Positions 8,532 to 17,471 are shown, counted from the stretch's first letter. The stretch: DNA of 64,000 nt from Pelagimonas sp017744045 (GCF_017744045.1 NZ_JAGHRD010000009.1); one strand, 5' to 3'. A program made the numbers and translations. The notes: generated by a model not told the origin, from the sequence alone.

Positions 8532-9278
8532 ATGTCTCAATTGAACGATCTGATTGATATGATTGACGGTTTCATGGCCAGCGATGGGTTCGATCAGCGA
8601 TGGCATGTGGCTAAATCGATTGCACGCAAAGTGGCGGGGGCGGATCTGAACTATGGCGAATTGGATCATCCCAGCGGCGCGCTGAAATGGATGAGTTCAA
8701 CCATGTGCCCCGATTACCTCGCCCATTACATGTCCAGCGAATACTATCTGACGGATTCGATCATTGATGATTGTGTGCGCACAAATGAGTTGTGCCGCCA
8801 TGACTTTGGCCAAATGCGGCAAAGCGAAACCCTATCGAAAAAGGCCGCGATGATGCATGAGGACCTGCATGATCTTGGCTATTTCGGCGCGGTCAGCCAG
8901 GCCTTTCAATCGACTGAGCCCAATACCCGCACCGGGGCGGTCTTGCTCGCGGATCGGGATTTGCTGACCTTTGGAGGCCCGGAATTGTCGCAGAACTTGC
9001 AGCGCGTGACCGGAACACTCTGTGCCTTTCTTGGGCGACCGGATGAGACAACCACCGCTCCGGTCTATTTCATCGAACACAGCCCCCTGACCCATCGCGA
9101 GACCGAGGTGCTGAAACTGCTGGCCTCAGGGTTTCAATATGCGCGCATGGCCGAGAAAATGGGGATTTCCGAGATCATGGTGCGCACCCATGTCAAAACC
9201 GCGCGCCAAAAACTGCAGGCCTCGACACGCGACCAAGCTGTGGCGATTGCCGTGCGGGATGGGTTGATCCAGATTTGA
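8532..9278 (+). CDS. LuxR-family regulator with autoinducer-binding-like domain (LuxR solo)
   Basis: Transcription factor of 248 residues. The N-terminal 170 residues resemble the acyl-homoserine-lactone-binding domain; the C-terminal 65 residues are a LuxR helix-turn-helix (LTHRETEVLKLLASG, then MGISEIMVRTHVKTARQKL). In the ligand region the usual Y-x-x-D-P is YYLTDS: the Asp is kept and the Pro is replaced by Ser, so the ligand may be different or absent. No luxI-type synthase is in the window, hence a solo. AGGAGGGGGC upstream of the ATG is a strong ribosome-binding site. Confidence 0.85.
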   Translation: MSQLNDLIDMIDGFMASDGFDQRWHVAKSIARKVAGADLNYGELDHPSGALKWMSSTMCPDYLAHYMSSEYYLTDSIIDDCVRTNELCRHDFGQMRQSETLSKKAAMMHEDLHDLGYFGAVSQAFQSTEPNTRTGAVLLADRDLLTFGGPELSQNLQRVTGTLCAFLGRPDETTTAPVYFIEHSPLTHRETEVLKLLASGFQYARMAEKMGISEIMVRTHVKTARQKLQASTRDQAVAIAVRDGLIQI

Positions 9279-9311
9279 TCTCCCTCGAGGTCACTTTCCA
9301 ACTGACGATGC

Positions 9312-9339
9312 AAAAACGGGCATGTCCAAGACATGCCCG
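9312..9339 (-). terminator. Terminator of the COQ10-like / MmgE-PrpD transcript
   Basis: A perfect 10-base-pair stem (CGGGCATGTC / GACATGCCCG, 9317-9339, loop CAA) is followed on the minus strand by TTTTTG. It lies about 125 bases past the minus-strand gene that ends at 9465. A second hairpin (AACCTATCG / CGATAGGTT, 9445-9466) overlaps that gene's stop codon. Confidence 0.75.
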
Positions 9340-9464
9340 CGACTCTTGAAAAAGAATGGACCTTAAATCTTGACCGAAGCGCGCACTCACAACACGAAAC
9401 GGCTTGTCCTGACGCTGATTAGATAAAGAAGCCAGGCGTCGGGCAACCTATCGAATCCGATAGG

Positions 9465-10709
9465 TTATCTAAAAAGCCCAACAATATTGGGTAAGTCCTG
9501 GACCTGAACCGCCTGCCAAACCTGATCATCCCCGGTCAGAACCTGCGCTTTGGCCCGGATCTTGTCCGAACGGGTTTGCAAGGACAGCGGCGTGTTCAAA
9601 TCAAAGGTGGCGCTTGCCACGCCCTGCCCTGTCACAACCACCCGCGCCTCTGTCTCTGCCAGGCTTGGCTCTGATGTCACCGCGACCTTGTCCATCAGGG
9701 CCAAGACCTCAGGATCTTGCATCAACTCGTCGCGATAGCTGTCCAAAGACGCCGTATCATGCCCCAGCAAAGCCAAAGCCGTCACCGCGCGGTAACTGAA
9801 TTTGGCCTCAAGCCCGGTTTGCGGCGATTGCTGATTGCATACGGTCATCCAGCGCGGATGTGTCGTGATCTCGATTTTCTGGATATCTTTGCCCGGCCCT
9901 GGGTCCAACATCGTCAGCGCCTCAAGCGTGGCGTGCAGCCCGTGGCAGCAGGCGTGGAACTTATGGCTGATCTGTTCCATCAACCAGTCATCGGTACTCG
10001 CCTCAACGCCCCGGCCATGATGCGTCGTGACAAACCCGTTTTGCCCAAACAGAGCCTCTGGGTTGGAAACAAAGCCGCGCCGCGCCAGATCGGCGGCTTC
10101 AACCCCATTTGCTGCGGCGATACCGGCATTATAGGGTTTGCCCATGGTGCCAAATTGAGATTTCAGCCCCGAAGCGCGGGTGCTGACCAGCCCCAAGGCG
10201 TGGCGCATCTGCTCATCACTCAGCCCCAGCAGCAATCCCGCGGCAACCGTCGCGCCAAAGGCCCCGGCCGTTGCGGTCTGATGAAAACCAATCTGATAGT
10301 GATCACGCCCCAACAGCACGCCAAACCGGATCGACGCCTCGCAACCCGCCAGGCAGGCCCGCAGGAAAGCGTCAAAATCAGCGCCCTCCCGTTCGGCCAC
10401 GGCCAAAACGGCAGAGTTCACGGCGACGGATGGGTGGCCGATATGGGCGAAATGGGTGTCGTCATAATCCAGCGCGTGGCTGGTGGCCCCGTTGACCAGA
10501 GCCGCCGCCCGCGCAGGGGCCTTGCCACCGCCAAACAGGCTAGATTGCTCCGCCCCGCTCTCGTCAAGAACCATCGCCCGGGTCAGTTGCGCAACCGGCT
10601 CATCAACCCCGGCCAGACCGCAGGCCAACCAATCGACCAAGGACAGGCGCATGATCTCCAGCGCCTCTTGGGTCGGTTCCCGCAGGGCCGGGCTTAGCCA
10701 GTTATCCAT
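9465..10709 (-). CDS. MmgE/PrpD family protein
   Basis: Member of the 2-methylcitrate dehydratase / cis-aconitate decarboxylase / iminodisuccinate epimerase superfamily, 414 residues from the chosen start. N-terminal hydrophobic helices with LVDWLACGLAGVDEPVAQ and the conserved ATSHALDYDDTHFAHIGHPS block (about residues 72-90) mark the family, as does KFHACCHGLHATLEAL. The substrate cannot be told from sequence; there are no prpB/prpC neighbours to suggest propionate use. The ATG at 10709 follows AAGGAG and overlaps the end of the COQ10-like gene. Confidence 0.88.
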   Translation of the reverse strand: MDNWLSPALREPTQEALEIMRLSLVDWLACGLAGVDEPVAQLTRAMVLDESGAEQSSLFGGGKAPARAAALVNGATSHALDYDDTHFAHIGHPSVAVNSAVLAVAEREGADFDAFLRACLAGCEASIRFGVLLGRDHYQIGFHQTATAGAFGATVAAGLLLGLSDEQMRHALGLVSTRASGLKSQFGTMGKPYNAGIAAANGVEAADLARRGFVSNPEALFGQNGFVTTHHGRGVEASTDDWLMEQISHKFHACCHGLHATLEALTMLDPGPGKDIQKIEITTHPRWMTVCNQQSPQTGLEAKFSYRAVTALALLGHDTASLDSYRDELMQDPEVLALMDKVAVTSEPSLAETEARVVVTGQGVASATFDLNTPLSLQTRSDKIRAKAQVLTGDDQVWQAVQVQDLPNIVGLFR

Positions 10710-11148
10710 AAAGCTCCTTCGCGCGGTCCTCGAAGGCGCGCACAACACGTTGCATCGCTTCATAAAAGAACAGCCCGGCGGCCTTTTGCAAGATCACATT
10801 CTTGAATTCGAAATCGACATCAAAAGAGATGTCACAGCCGCCCCCTTCGGCATCCTGAAAACGCCAATTCGACACGAGGTATTTGAACGGCCCATCCAGA
10901 TACTCGGTTTCGATCCGCTGCTCATCGCTGAACAAGCGCACGCGCGAGCCGAAACGTTCGCGGAACACTTTGAAACTGATCACCAGATCCGCCAGCATTT
11001 CCGTGTGATCCCCACGCTCTTGGGTCGAGCGGATGCGCGCCGCCGCGGTCCAGGGCAGGAATTTCGGATAATTGGCCACATCCCCGACCAGATCATACAT
11101 TTGCGCAGCGGTATAAGGGAGGCGTTTTGTCTCGGAATGGGATGGCAT
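10702..11148 (-). CDS. Coenzyme Q-binding protein COQ10 homologue (RatA-like, START fold)
   Basis: Small polyketide-cyclase/START-domain protein of 148 residues, predicted to bind ubiquinone or another lipid and to assist respiratory quinone function. The family block AAQMYDLVGDVANYPKFLPW (from about residue 14) and the C-terminal FYEAMQRVVRAFEDRAKELYG are conserved. The ATG at 11148 gives the standard family N-terminus; the long upstream extension of the frame is antisense to hpt and is rejected. It is translationally coupled to the MmgE/PrpD gene. Confidence 0.88.
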   Translation of the reverse strand: MPSHSETKRLPYTAAQMYDLVGDVANYPKFLPWTAAARIRSTQERGDHTEMLADLVISFKVFRERFGSRVRLFSDEQRIETEYLDGPFKYLVSNWRFQDAEGGGCDISFDVDFEFKNVILQKAAGLFFYEAMQRVVRAFEDRAKELYG

Positions 11149-11244
11149 CTTGCTCTCTGGCCTGGGGTTGGGTACGGCAAATGAGGGCCGCGTGTTAGCG
11201 TGGCACATGTCGTATGCCAGCTCGGAAAATACAAGGGTCCAGCC

Positions 11245-11790
11245 ATGACAGAGCGTCCATATGTCGTAGACGAAATGATCTCGGCCAAGGCCATTGCCGC
11301 CCGGATCGAAGAGCTCAGCCGCGAAATCAAACGCGACTTTTCCAAGACGGATAAGCTGTATGTGGTTGGTCTGTTGCGCGGATCCTTTGTGTTTATCGCA
11401 GATCTGGTGCGCGAATTGGATCTGCCGGTTGAGGTCGATTTTCTCGAAGCGTCCTCCTATGGCGATGCCATGGAAAGCAGCCGAGAAGTGCGTATTCTCA
11501 AAGACTTGCGCGGCCCAATTGAAGGGCGCGACGTGCTGCTGGTCGAAGATATCGTTGACACAGGTCACACGCTGAGCCACGTGATTTCCCTGCTGCAAAG
11601 CCGCAGCCCCAAACGTCTGCGCACCATTGCCCTGCTCGACAAACCCACCCGACGCGAGGTGGATGTGCGCGCCGATTGGATCGGGTTTGAAATTCCCGAT
11701 GAATTTGTCGTGGGCTACGGGATCGATTTTGCCCAACGCAACCGCAACCTGGCCTTTATCGGCAAGGTGCGTTTTGAGGGCGGTGAATAA
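11245..11790 (+). CDS. hpt: Hypoxanthine phosphoribosyltransferase
   Basis: Purine salvage enzyme that makes IMP/GMP from hypoxanthine/guanine and PRPP. The 181-residue protein has the type I PRTase fold: GLLRGSFVFIADLVREL near residue 50, the PRPP loop VLLVEDIVDTGHTL near residue 100 and the C-terminal WIGFEIPDEFVVGYGIDF. The start at 11245 has AAGGGTCC upstream and matches the usual family length. It is divergent from the COQ10-like gene. Confidence 0.95.
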   Translation: MTERPYVVDEMISAKAIAARIEELSREIKRDFSKTDKLYVVGLLRGSFVFIADLVRELDLPVEVDFLEASSYGDAMESSREVRILKDLRGPIEGRDVLLVEDIVDTGHTLSHVISLLQSRSPKRLRTIALLDKPTRREVDVRADWIGFEIPDEFVVGYGIDFAQRNRNLAFIGKVRFEGGE

Positions 11791-11858
11791 AACGCGCTTA
11801 CGGCATCTTAAGCTTCGTGGTTCAAATTATAGGCAACTATGCCAAAGGTGCCTAACCG

Positions 11859-13127
11859 ATGTCCCAACCGACAGCGTCCAACTCTGACGCGCTCGAAGCG
11901 CATTTTGATCTTGCCGAGCTGTTCTTTTCCCGCACCGATGATCGCGGCATCATTCAGGCCGGGAATTCTGTGTTCCAACGGGTGTCCTGCTATGCTTGGG
12001 ATGACCTGCTAAATGCCCCGCACAAGATCATCCGCTATCCCGACATGCCCAAGGCTGTGTTCCATTTGCTGTGGGAGACGATCAAATCCGGCAAACCCAT
12101 TGGTGCCTATGTCAAAAATCGCAGCAAGACTGGTCAGTTCTATTGGGTGTTTGCTTTTGTGACACCGATCGAGGGCGGGTATCTTTCGGTGCGTATGAAA
12201 CCCACCACCGCCCTGTTTGGTGCCGTTGAAAAGGAATATGCCAGCCTGCGCCAGCGCGAACGCACGGACGGGCTGGAGGCGGAGGAAAGCGCGAGTTTGC
12301 TGCTGGCCCGGCTGGGCGAGCTGGGGTGGAACAGCTATGGAGCCTTCCTCGCCGAAGCGTCAGTTCAGGAACTCAGCGCGCGCCAAGCGGCGTTGAGCGG
12401 GGAAGACAGCAGTTTCGGCATTGCCACAGACCGAATCGTCAAATCCGCCAAGCAGAACCAGATCGATTCCGCCCGCATCCTGCGCCTGTGTGACAAGCTC
12501 AAGAATTCTGCCATCAACCTGTCGATCCAATCGTCAAAACACGCCACGCAGCACAAGCTGTTTCAGGTGATTTCACAGGATTTCGCCCGGGTCTGCGCGC
12601 TTCTCAAGGAGAAGATGGAAGAATTCATCGTCATGGCGGATGAAGTCTTTGACCAGATCAATACCAGCTTGTTCCTGCAATCCACTGTCTTGATCCAAAC
12701 CGAAATGGCGCATCTCTTTCAACAAGAGGCGGATCAGGAAAGCCAGATCAATCACGCACAGGAAATTACGCTGCTCAACCAGCAAAGCGCGGAATACACC
12801 GAACAAGCCGCGCAAAGTCTGGACAAGATGACCGGAGAGATCGAAGCGTTTGAACTGCTCTGCAAAAAGATGCTGGAGCATGTGGATCGCCTCGGCATGA
12901 CCGGTACAATTGGCCTGATCGAAACCGCACGGCAAAGCGACAAGGGTGCGACGACCTATGCCCTTTTAGAAGAAACCGCCGCCATTCAGGAAGAAATGGA
13001 AACGGTTCTCAAGGCCATCAGCACGCGAAATTCCGTTCTGCGCGACAGTATCCATACGGTGCGCACCTATCGCGTCGACATCACCGCCAGCGCCCATCAC
13101 CCATCGGTGTTAAAGCAATCTGCGTAG
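11859..13127 (+). CDS. Aer-like PAS domain protein with long helical C-terminus, no recognisable MCP module
   Basis: Cytoplasmic protein of 422 residues. Residues about 20-125 are an Aer-type PAS domain (FQRVSCYAWDDLLNAPHKII, then YPDMPKAVFHLLWETIKSGKP and YVKNRSKTGQFYWVFAFVTP), a fold that binds FAD in Aer. The remaining 290 residues are strongly helical and Glu/Gln-rich, with coiled-coil character, no transmembrane segment, and no canonical receptor hairpin; IGLIETARQSDKG only faintly recalls the receptor tip. It is probably a redox or energy sensor feeding an unknown output. The gene stands alone. Confidence 0.7.
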   Translation: MSQPTASNSDALEAHFDLAELFFSRTDDRGIIQAGNSVFQRVSCYAWDDLLNAPHKIIRYPDMPKAVFHLLWETIKSGKPIGAYVKNRSKTGQFYWVFAFVTPIEGGYLSVRMKPTTALFGAVEKEYASLRQRERTDGLEAEESASLLLARLGELGWNSYGAFLAEASVQELSARQAALSGEDSSFGIATDRIVKSAKQNQIDSARILRLCDKLKNSAINLSIQSSKHATQHKLFQVISQDFARVCALLKEKMEEFIVMADEVFDQINTSLFLQSTVLIQTEMAHLFQQEADQESQINHAQEITLLNQQSAEYTEQAAQSLDKMTGEIEAFELLCKKMLEHVDRLGMTGTIGLIETARQSDKGATTYALLEETAAIQEEMETVLKAISTRNSVLRDSIHTVRTYRVDITASAHHPSVLKQSA

Positions 13128-13137
13128 CGGCGATAAG

Positions 13138-14052
13138 CTATTGTAACGACTGCGCAAAAGCCTTTCCTCGGGTGATTTCGTTATCGTCCAAAGCATCGGC
13201 CATCGCCTGACACTCCGCTTCGGCTCCCTCCGCCGCATAGCCCAGTGTCAGGGCATGCAGGCAATAGCCGTAGCCCTTGACTGCATCCCGCCAAACGCCT
13301 TCAAACCGCTCATCCACGGAAAAGCTTGCCAGCCAGAACGCCGCCTTGGCATTTCCGCGATCCACCCCGTAGCGATAAAGCGTATAGGCGCGCAGCGGAT
13401 CCGCTGGAATCCCCTGATCTCCCTCATAAAGATAAGCCAGATCGGGAATCGAGCGCGTGTCGCCAGCTGCCACCGCGAGATCGAGGAAATCTCGGGTTTG
13501 CTCCACATCTCGCACGACTCCTTCGCCGTGAAAATAGGCATAACCCACAGCGCGCAACCCGATATAAGAGCCCATATCAGCCGCGCGGGAATAATGTTCA
13601 AAGGCCGCGGCATGATCCACCGGCCCCCCTTTGCCGGTATAGAACATGTCGGCGATCAGATTCGGCGCGTGGATATAGCCCATCTCGGTGGCTTTTTCGG
13701 CCAGCGCACGCGAGCGGTTGTAATCTGCGGTAAATCCTTTGTGATCGGTTTGCCAAAACAGGGCCATGTTATAAACCGCCTTGTCAAAGCCCTGATCCGC
13801 CGCTTTTTCATACCAGGCCAGGCCCTGTTCGGGGTCATAATCCAGCCCCTTAGAGCCATCATGCGCGGTCAAAGCGGCCCCAAGCATGTTCTGCGCAACC
13901 GGGTCGCCCGCCTCGGCCTCGGCCTGAACAACACCCCATATCTCACTGTAATCCCCTGACAAATAGGATTGTCGCGCATCCGCGAGCTCGGGCGACATCT
14001 CTGCCATGGCCAAACCGGGCAGCAGGAAAAACAAGCTGGTCAAAATTCGCAT
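13138..14052 (-). CDS. Exported Sel1-repeat (TPR-like) protein
   Basis: Protein of 304 residues with a signal peptide (MRILTSLFFLLPGLAMA) and at least five Sel1-like repeats of about 36 residues, for example GLAWYEKAADQGFDKAVYNMA, AAFEHYSRAADMGSYIGLRAVGYAYFHGEGV and AYTLYRYGVDRGNAKAAFWLA. Such repeats mediate protein contacts in the periplasm or envelope; no enzymatic residues are apparent. It ends 10 bases from the convergent PAS gene and is divergent from the cytochrome pair. Confidence 0.85.
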   Translation of the reverse strand: MRILTSLFFLLPGLAMAEMSPELADARQSYLSGDYSEIWGVVQAEAEAGDPVAQNMLGAALTAHDGSKGLDYDPEQGLAWYEKAADQGFDKAVYNMALFWQTDHKGFTADYNRSRALAEKATEMGYIHAPNLIADMFYTGKGGPVDHAAAFEHYSRAADMGSYIGLRAVGYAYFHGEGVVRDVEQTRDFLDLAVAAGDTRSIPDLAYLYEGDQGIPADPLRAYTLYRYGVDRGNAKAAFWLASFSVDERFEGVWRDAVKGYGYCLHALTLGYAAEGAEAECQAMADALDDNEITRGKAFAQSLQ

Positions 14053-14193
14053 GGGTCATCCACCTAAGAATAGAAAATCAAGCACAAAAGCACTCATAAT
14101 ATTACCACCCGGTCAAGTGAGGGGATACAGTATAGGATTGTCACATAGCCAAGTCATATTATGCTGGGACTCATTGAAATCAGGGAGATACCA

Positions 14194-14643
14194 ATGAAAA
14201 AGTCTTTCGCCACCGTAGCCGTTCTGGCCACGCTCGCCACGACTGCCATGGCCGAAGTGCCGCAAGCCGTCAAAGCCCGTCAGGGTCAGTTCAACATCAT
14301 GGCGCTGAACCTCGGGATTCTGGGTGGCATGGCCAAAGGTCAGGTTGAATACAACGCCGAGGCCGCTCAGGCCGCCGCAGACAGCCTGGTTGCCGTGTCG
14401 ATGATTCACCAAACCGCGCTGTGGCCCGAAGGGACCGATGCGGACAGCATCGAAGGCACCCGCGCCTTGCCGGCAATTTGGGCCAATATCGACGATGTTG
14501 TTGCCAAATGGGGCGCCTTTGGCGAAGCCGCCAAGGCAATGCAGGCAGCAGCCGGCCAGGGTCAGGAGCAGATCGGGCCAAACATGGGTGCGATCGGCGG
14601 TTCTTGCAAAGGCTGCCATGACACCTATCGTGCTCCAAAATAA
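14194..14643 (+). CDS. Cytochrome c' family protein
   Basis: Periplasmic monohaem cytochrome of 149 residues with a signal peptide (MKKSFATVAVLATLATTAMA). Four amphipathic helices precede a C-terminal haem motif CKGCH at about residues 138-142, the position typical of cytochromes c'/c556. Members bind NO or transfer electrons. AGGGA precedes the ATG at 14194. The next gene begins on the base after its stop codon, so the two cytochromes are co-expressed. Confidence 0.92.
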   Translation: MKKSFATVAVLATLATTAMAEVPQAVKARQGQFNIMALNLGILGGMAKGQVEYNAEAAQAAADSLVAVSMIHQTALWPEGTDADSIEGTRALPAIWANIDDVVAKWGAFGEAAKAMQAAAGQGQEQIGPNMGAIGGSCKGCHDTYRAPK

Positions 14644-15549
14644 ATGCGCCGCATTCTGAAATTGCTTGTCGCGGCGGCGGTTATCGGCGTCGCGGTGGGC
14701 CTCTGGCTGACAGCCCCGGATCGGGTTGCCCCAGAGCGTTTCGCCTCCCTTAGCGGCGATGTCGCTGCCGGGGAGAAAGTTTTTACAGCCTCGGGATGCG
14801 CCTCTTGCCACCATGTGCCCGGCGCAGAGGATAAATTGATTCTGGCTGGCGGCATGGCCTTTCCGTCAGATTTTGGGACATTCTACGCCCCCAATATTTC
14901 CCCCGACCCCAGCGCTGGAATCGGAGATTGGAAGGTGATCGATCTTGCCAATGCGGTGATGAAAGGTGTGTCGCCCAAAGGGCAGCATTACTACCCCGCT
15001 TTCCCTTACAACGCTTACAACAAGATGACAGACCAGGACGTGGCGGATCTCTTTGCCTATCTGCAAAGCCTGCCCGCCGATGCGACGCCGTCAAAACCAC
15101 ATGATGTCGGTTTTCCTTTCAACATCCGCCGGTCTTTGGGTGGTTGGAAGCTGCTGTTCTTCTCGGATGATTATGTGATGGATGTGCCGGCCGATCTGGA
15201 GCGCGGACGTTACCTGGTCGAAGCGCAGGCCCATTGCGCCGAATGCCATACACCTCGCAACGCCTTGGGTGGCTTGGATACATCACGCTGGATGGCAGGC
15301 GCGCCGAACCCATCGGGCAAAGGCACCATCCCTGCCCTGACCCCGGACAAGCTGACCTGGTCGGCTGAGGATGTCGCCTATTATCTCGAATCAGGCTTCA
15401 CACCTGAGTACGATTCGGTTGGGGGTCATATGGCAGAAGTGGTGGACAATTTTGCCCATCTCAGCGCCGAGGATCGCGCAGCGGTGGCGGCCTATGTCAA
15501 AGCCCTGCCAGCGCCAAAGGCAGATACATCTGGATCATCCAGCTACTAA
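14644..15549 (+). CDS. Dihaem c-type cytochrome, membrane-anchored
   Basis: Protein of 301 residues with an N-terminal hydrophobic anchor (ILKLLVAAAVIGVAVGLWL), then two cytochrome c domains with haem motifs CASCH (52-56) and CAECH (about 198-202). Conserved stretches such as APNISPDPSAGIGDW and GQHYYPAFPYNAYNKMTDQD are like the cytochrome subunits of alcohol/aldehyde dehydrogenases (AdhB type). It probably carries electrons from a periplasmic dehydrogenase, or with the cytochrome c' just upstream; the dehydrogenase is not in the window. Confidence 0.88.
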   Translation: MRRILKLLVAAAVIGVAVGLWLTAPDRVAPERFASLSGDVAAGEKVFTASGCASCHHVPGAEDKLILAGGMAFPSDFGTFYAPNISPDPSAGIGDWKVIDLANAVMKGVSPKGQHYYPAFPYNAYNKMTDQDVADLFAYLQSLPADATPSKPHDVGFPFNIRRSLGGWKLLFFSDDYVMDVPADLERGRYLVEAQAHCAECHTPRNALGGLDTSRWMAGAPNPSGKGTIPALTPDKLTWSAEDVAYYLESGFTPEYDSVGGHMAEVVDNFAHLSAEDRAAVAAYVKALPAPKADTSGSSSY

Positions 15550-15565
15550 CGGGCCAGCTACAAAC

Positions 15566-15632
15566 GGGGATGGGGGCGCTGCCCCCGTCGCCTAAGGGCG
15601 ACTCCCCCGGAGTATTTTGACCAAGAAGAAGC
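15566..15632 (-). repeat. Dispersed intergenic repeat, copy B (inverted)
   Basis: Read on the minus strand it has the left part TTCTTCTTGGTCAAAATACT, an inner hairpin (GTCGCC/GGCGAC) and the right hairpin GGGGGCAGCGCCCCC (15572-15586). It fills the convergent gap between the dihaem cytochrome and lipA and may act as a terminator for both. Confidence 0.7.
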
Positions 15633-15640
15633 TGGGGGCG

Positions 15641-16591
15641 CTAGACGCGACCCAGTTTTTCTTCGCGGGCGGCACGCAGGCGTTCGAAATCATCCCCCGC
15701 GTGATAGCTCGACCGGGTCAGCGGTGTGGCAGAGACCATCAAAAAGCCTTTGCCAAAGGCGGCTTTTTCATAGGCTTTGAATTCATCCGGCGTCACAAAG
15801 CGGTCGACCACATGGTGTTTCGGTGTCGGTTGCAGATATTGCCCAATGGTGAGGAAATCCACATCCGCCGCGCGCATGTCATCCATGACCTGTGTCACGC
15901 CCTGTTTGTCTTCGCCAAGGCCGACCATGATGCCGGATTTGGTAAAGATCGAAGGGTCGCGTTCCTTTACCCGCTGCAGCAAGCGCAGCGAATGGAAATA
16001 GCGCGCGCCGGGGCGCACGGTTGGATAGAGACCGGGTACGGTTTCAAGATTGTGATTGAACACATCCGGACGCGCATCAACAACGATATCCAGCACATCA
16101 TCGTCGCATTTCAGGAAATCCGGGGTCAGAATCTCGATCGTGGTGCCGGGGGAGCGATGGCGCACAGCGCGGATGGTTTGGGCGAAATGCTCGGCCCCGC
16201 CATCTTTGAGGTCGTCGCGATCCACGGATGTGATCACCACGTGGTTCAAGCCCAGTTTTTGAACCGCATCCGCAACGCGCCCCGGTTCAAAAACGTCGAG
16301 GGTGTCTGGTTTGCCAGTCGCAACATTGCAAAAAGTGCAGCCACGGGTACAGATTTCGCCCATGATCATCATGGTGGCGTGGCCCTGGCTCCAGCATTCG
16401 CCAGCATTGGGGCAACCCGCCTCTTCGCACACCGTGGTCAGGTTGTGTTCCCGCATGATCCTGCGCGTCGTGTTATACCCCTCCCCTCCAGGTGCCTTGA
16501 CCCGGATCCAGGACGGTTTCTTTGGTTGCGCATTGTCCGGCCGATGAGCTTTCTCAGGATGGCGCTCGGACGGGATTTTGAGATCACGCAT
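15641..16591 (-). CDS. lipA: Lipoyl synthase
   Basis: Radical SAM enzyme that inserts two sulfurs into the octanoyl group of lipoyl-dependent proteins. The 316-residue protein has both iron-sulfur cysteine sets: CEEAGCPNAGEC for the auxiliary sacrificial cluster and CTRGCTFC for the SAM cluster, about 25 residues apart, followed by GKPDTLD and the C-terminal TRSSYHAGDDF. It is transcribed alone. An unusual inverted-repeat element (16635-16715) lies 44 bases before its start. Confidence 0.97.
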   Translation of the reverse strand: MRDLKIPSERHPEKAHRPDNAQPKKPSWIRVKAPGGEGYNTTRRIMREHNLTTVCEEAGCPNAGECWSQGHATMMIMGEICTRGCTFCNVATGKPDTLDVFEPGRVADAVQKLGLNHVVITSVDRDDLKDGGAEHFAQTIRAVRHRSPGTTIEILTPDFLKCDDDVLDIVVDARPDVFNHNLETVPGLYPTVRPGARYFHSLRLLQRVKERDPSIFTKSGIMVGLGEDKQGVTQVMDDMRAADVDFLTIGQYLQPTPKHHVVDRFVTPDEFKAYEKAAFGKGFLMVSATPLTRSSYHAGDDFERLRAAREEKLGRV

Positions 16592-16634
16592 GTTTTTTTC
16601 CCCGCGAAGGTTTCACGTTACGTCACTAATAAGG

Positions 16635-16715
16635 AGGTGCAGGGGGTTTTTCCAGTGAAGCTTTGCTGAGACATCAGCGGCGCATCCCCAAATGTAGCTA
16701 GTACCCCCTGCACCT
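16635..16715 (-). promoter_or_regulatory. Possible structured leader or small RNA upstream of lipA
   Basis: Perfect 13-base arms AGGTGCAGGGGGT and ACCCCCTGCACCT close a 55-base loop. Inside, on the lipA strand, GCTGA-TGTC-TCAGC forms a compact hairpin. The element lies entirely between lipA and the peroxiredoxin gene. I do not recognise it as a known riboswitch; it could be a leader element, a small RNA on either strand or a small palindromic mobile repeat. Confidence 0.45.
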
Positions 16716-16865
16716 GCCCTTTATATAGGCGAATAGCCTTGCCCGAGACGAATGGCCGCCATGCGTGATCATTGCGTTATCGCTAAACGCTCAAATTGCC
16801 TTGCGACTCGGCCCGGCTCAGGGTAGCCCGCCTTTAGAAACGTTCCAAACTTACAAAGGTGCCCG

Positions 16866-17411
16866 ATGAAAGCTGGCTTCACCCTCCCCGAAGTGACCTT
16901 CCACACCCGTGTTCGCGACGACTCCATCGAAGGGCCAAACCCCTTCCGTTGGCAGGACATGACCACTGCCGATTATTTCAAAGGCAAGCGCGTCATCCTG
17001 TTCTCGCTGCCTGGCGCATTCACCCCGACATGCTCCACCTACCAGCTGCCTGGCTTTGAAAAAGGCTTTGGCGATTTCGCTGAAAAGGGCATTGATGCGA
17101 TTTACTGCATGTCCGTGAATGACAGCTTTGTCATGAACGCCTGGGCGAAAAACCAGGAGCTGGAAAATGTTGGCGTGATCCCGGACGGCTCCGGCGAGTT
17201 CACCCGCAAGATGGGCATGCTGGTTGCCAAGGATAACCTGGGCTTTGGCATGCGTTCCTGGCGTTACGCGGCCATCGTCAATGATGGTGTTGTCGAAGCA
17301 TGGTTCGAAGAGCCCGGCCTGTCGGACAACCACGGCGAAGACCCCTATGGTGTGTCCGCGCCTGAAAACCTGATGAAGCATCTGGAAGACGTTGCATCCT
17401 CCGCTGCTTAA
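16866..17411 (+). CDS. Peroxiredoxin (Prx5/AhpC-TSA family)
   Basis: Thiol peroxidase of 181 residues. The peroxidatic Cys56 sits in the family motif PGAFTPTCSTYQLPGF, and Arg in MRSWRYAAIVNDGVV completes the active site. The one-domain architecture, without a fused glutaredoxin, is like the Prx5 group that uses glutathione/glutaredoxin. The AAAGG upstream supports the start. A strong terminator follows. Confidence 0.93.
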   Translation: MKAGFTLPEVTFHTRVRDDSIEGPNPFRWQDMTTADYFKGKRVILFSLPGAFTPTCSTYQLPGFEKGFGDFAEKGIDAIYCMSVNDSFVMNAWAKNQELENVGVIPDGSGEFTRKMGMLVAKDNLGFGMRSWRYAAIVNDGVVEAWFEEPGLSDNHGEDPYGVSAPENLMKHLEDVASSAA

Positions 17412-17430
17412 TTCGGTTGTGATCTTATTG

Positions 17431-17461
17431 AAAAGGCCCGCCAATTTGGCGGGCCTTTTTC
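17431..17461. terminator. Bidirectional terminator
   Basis: A perfect stem GGCCCGCCA / TGGCGGGCC (17435-17455) flanked by AAAA and TTTTT serves the peroxiredoxin gene on the plus strand and the DUF6456 gene on the minus strand, which ends 11 bases further on. Confidence 0.88.
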
Positions 17462-17471
17462 TTTTGGTCGC

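Noticed and set aside
11149..11736. N-terminal extension of the COQ10-like frame running opposite hpt
   Set aside because: The extra sequence is the antisense of hpt; the family N-terminus begins at 11148.
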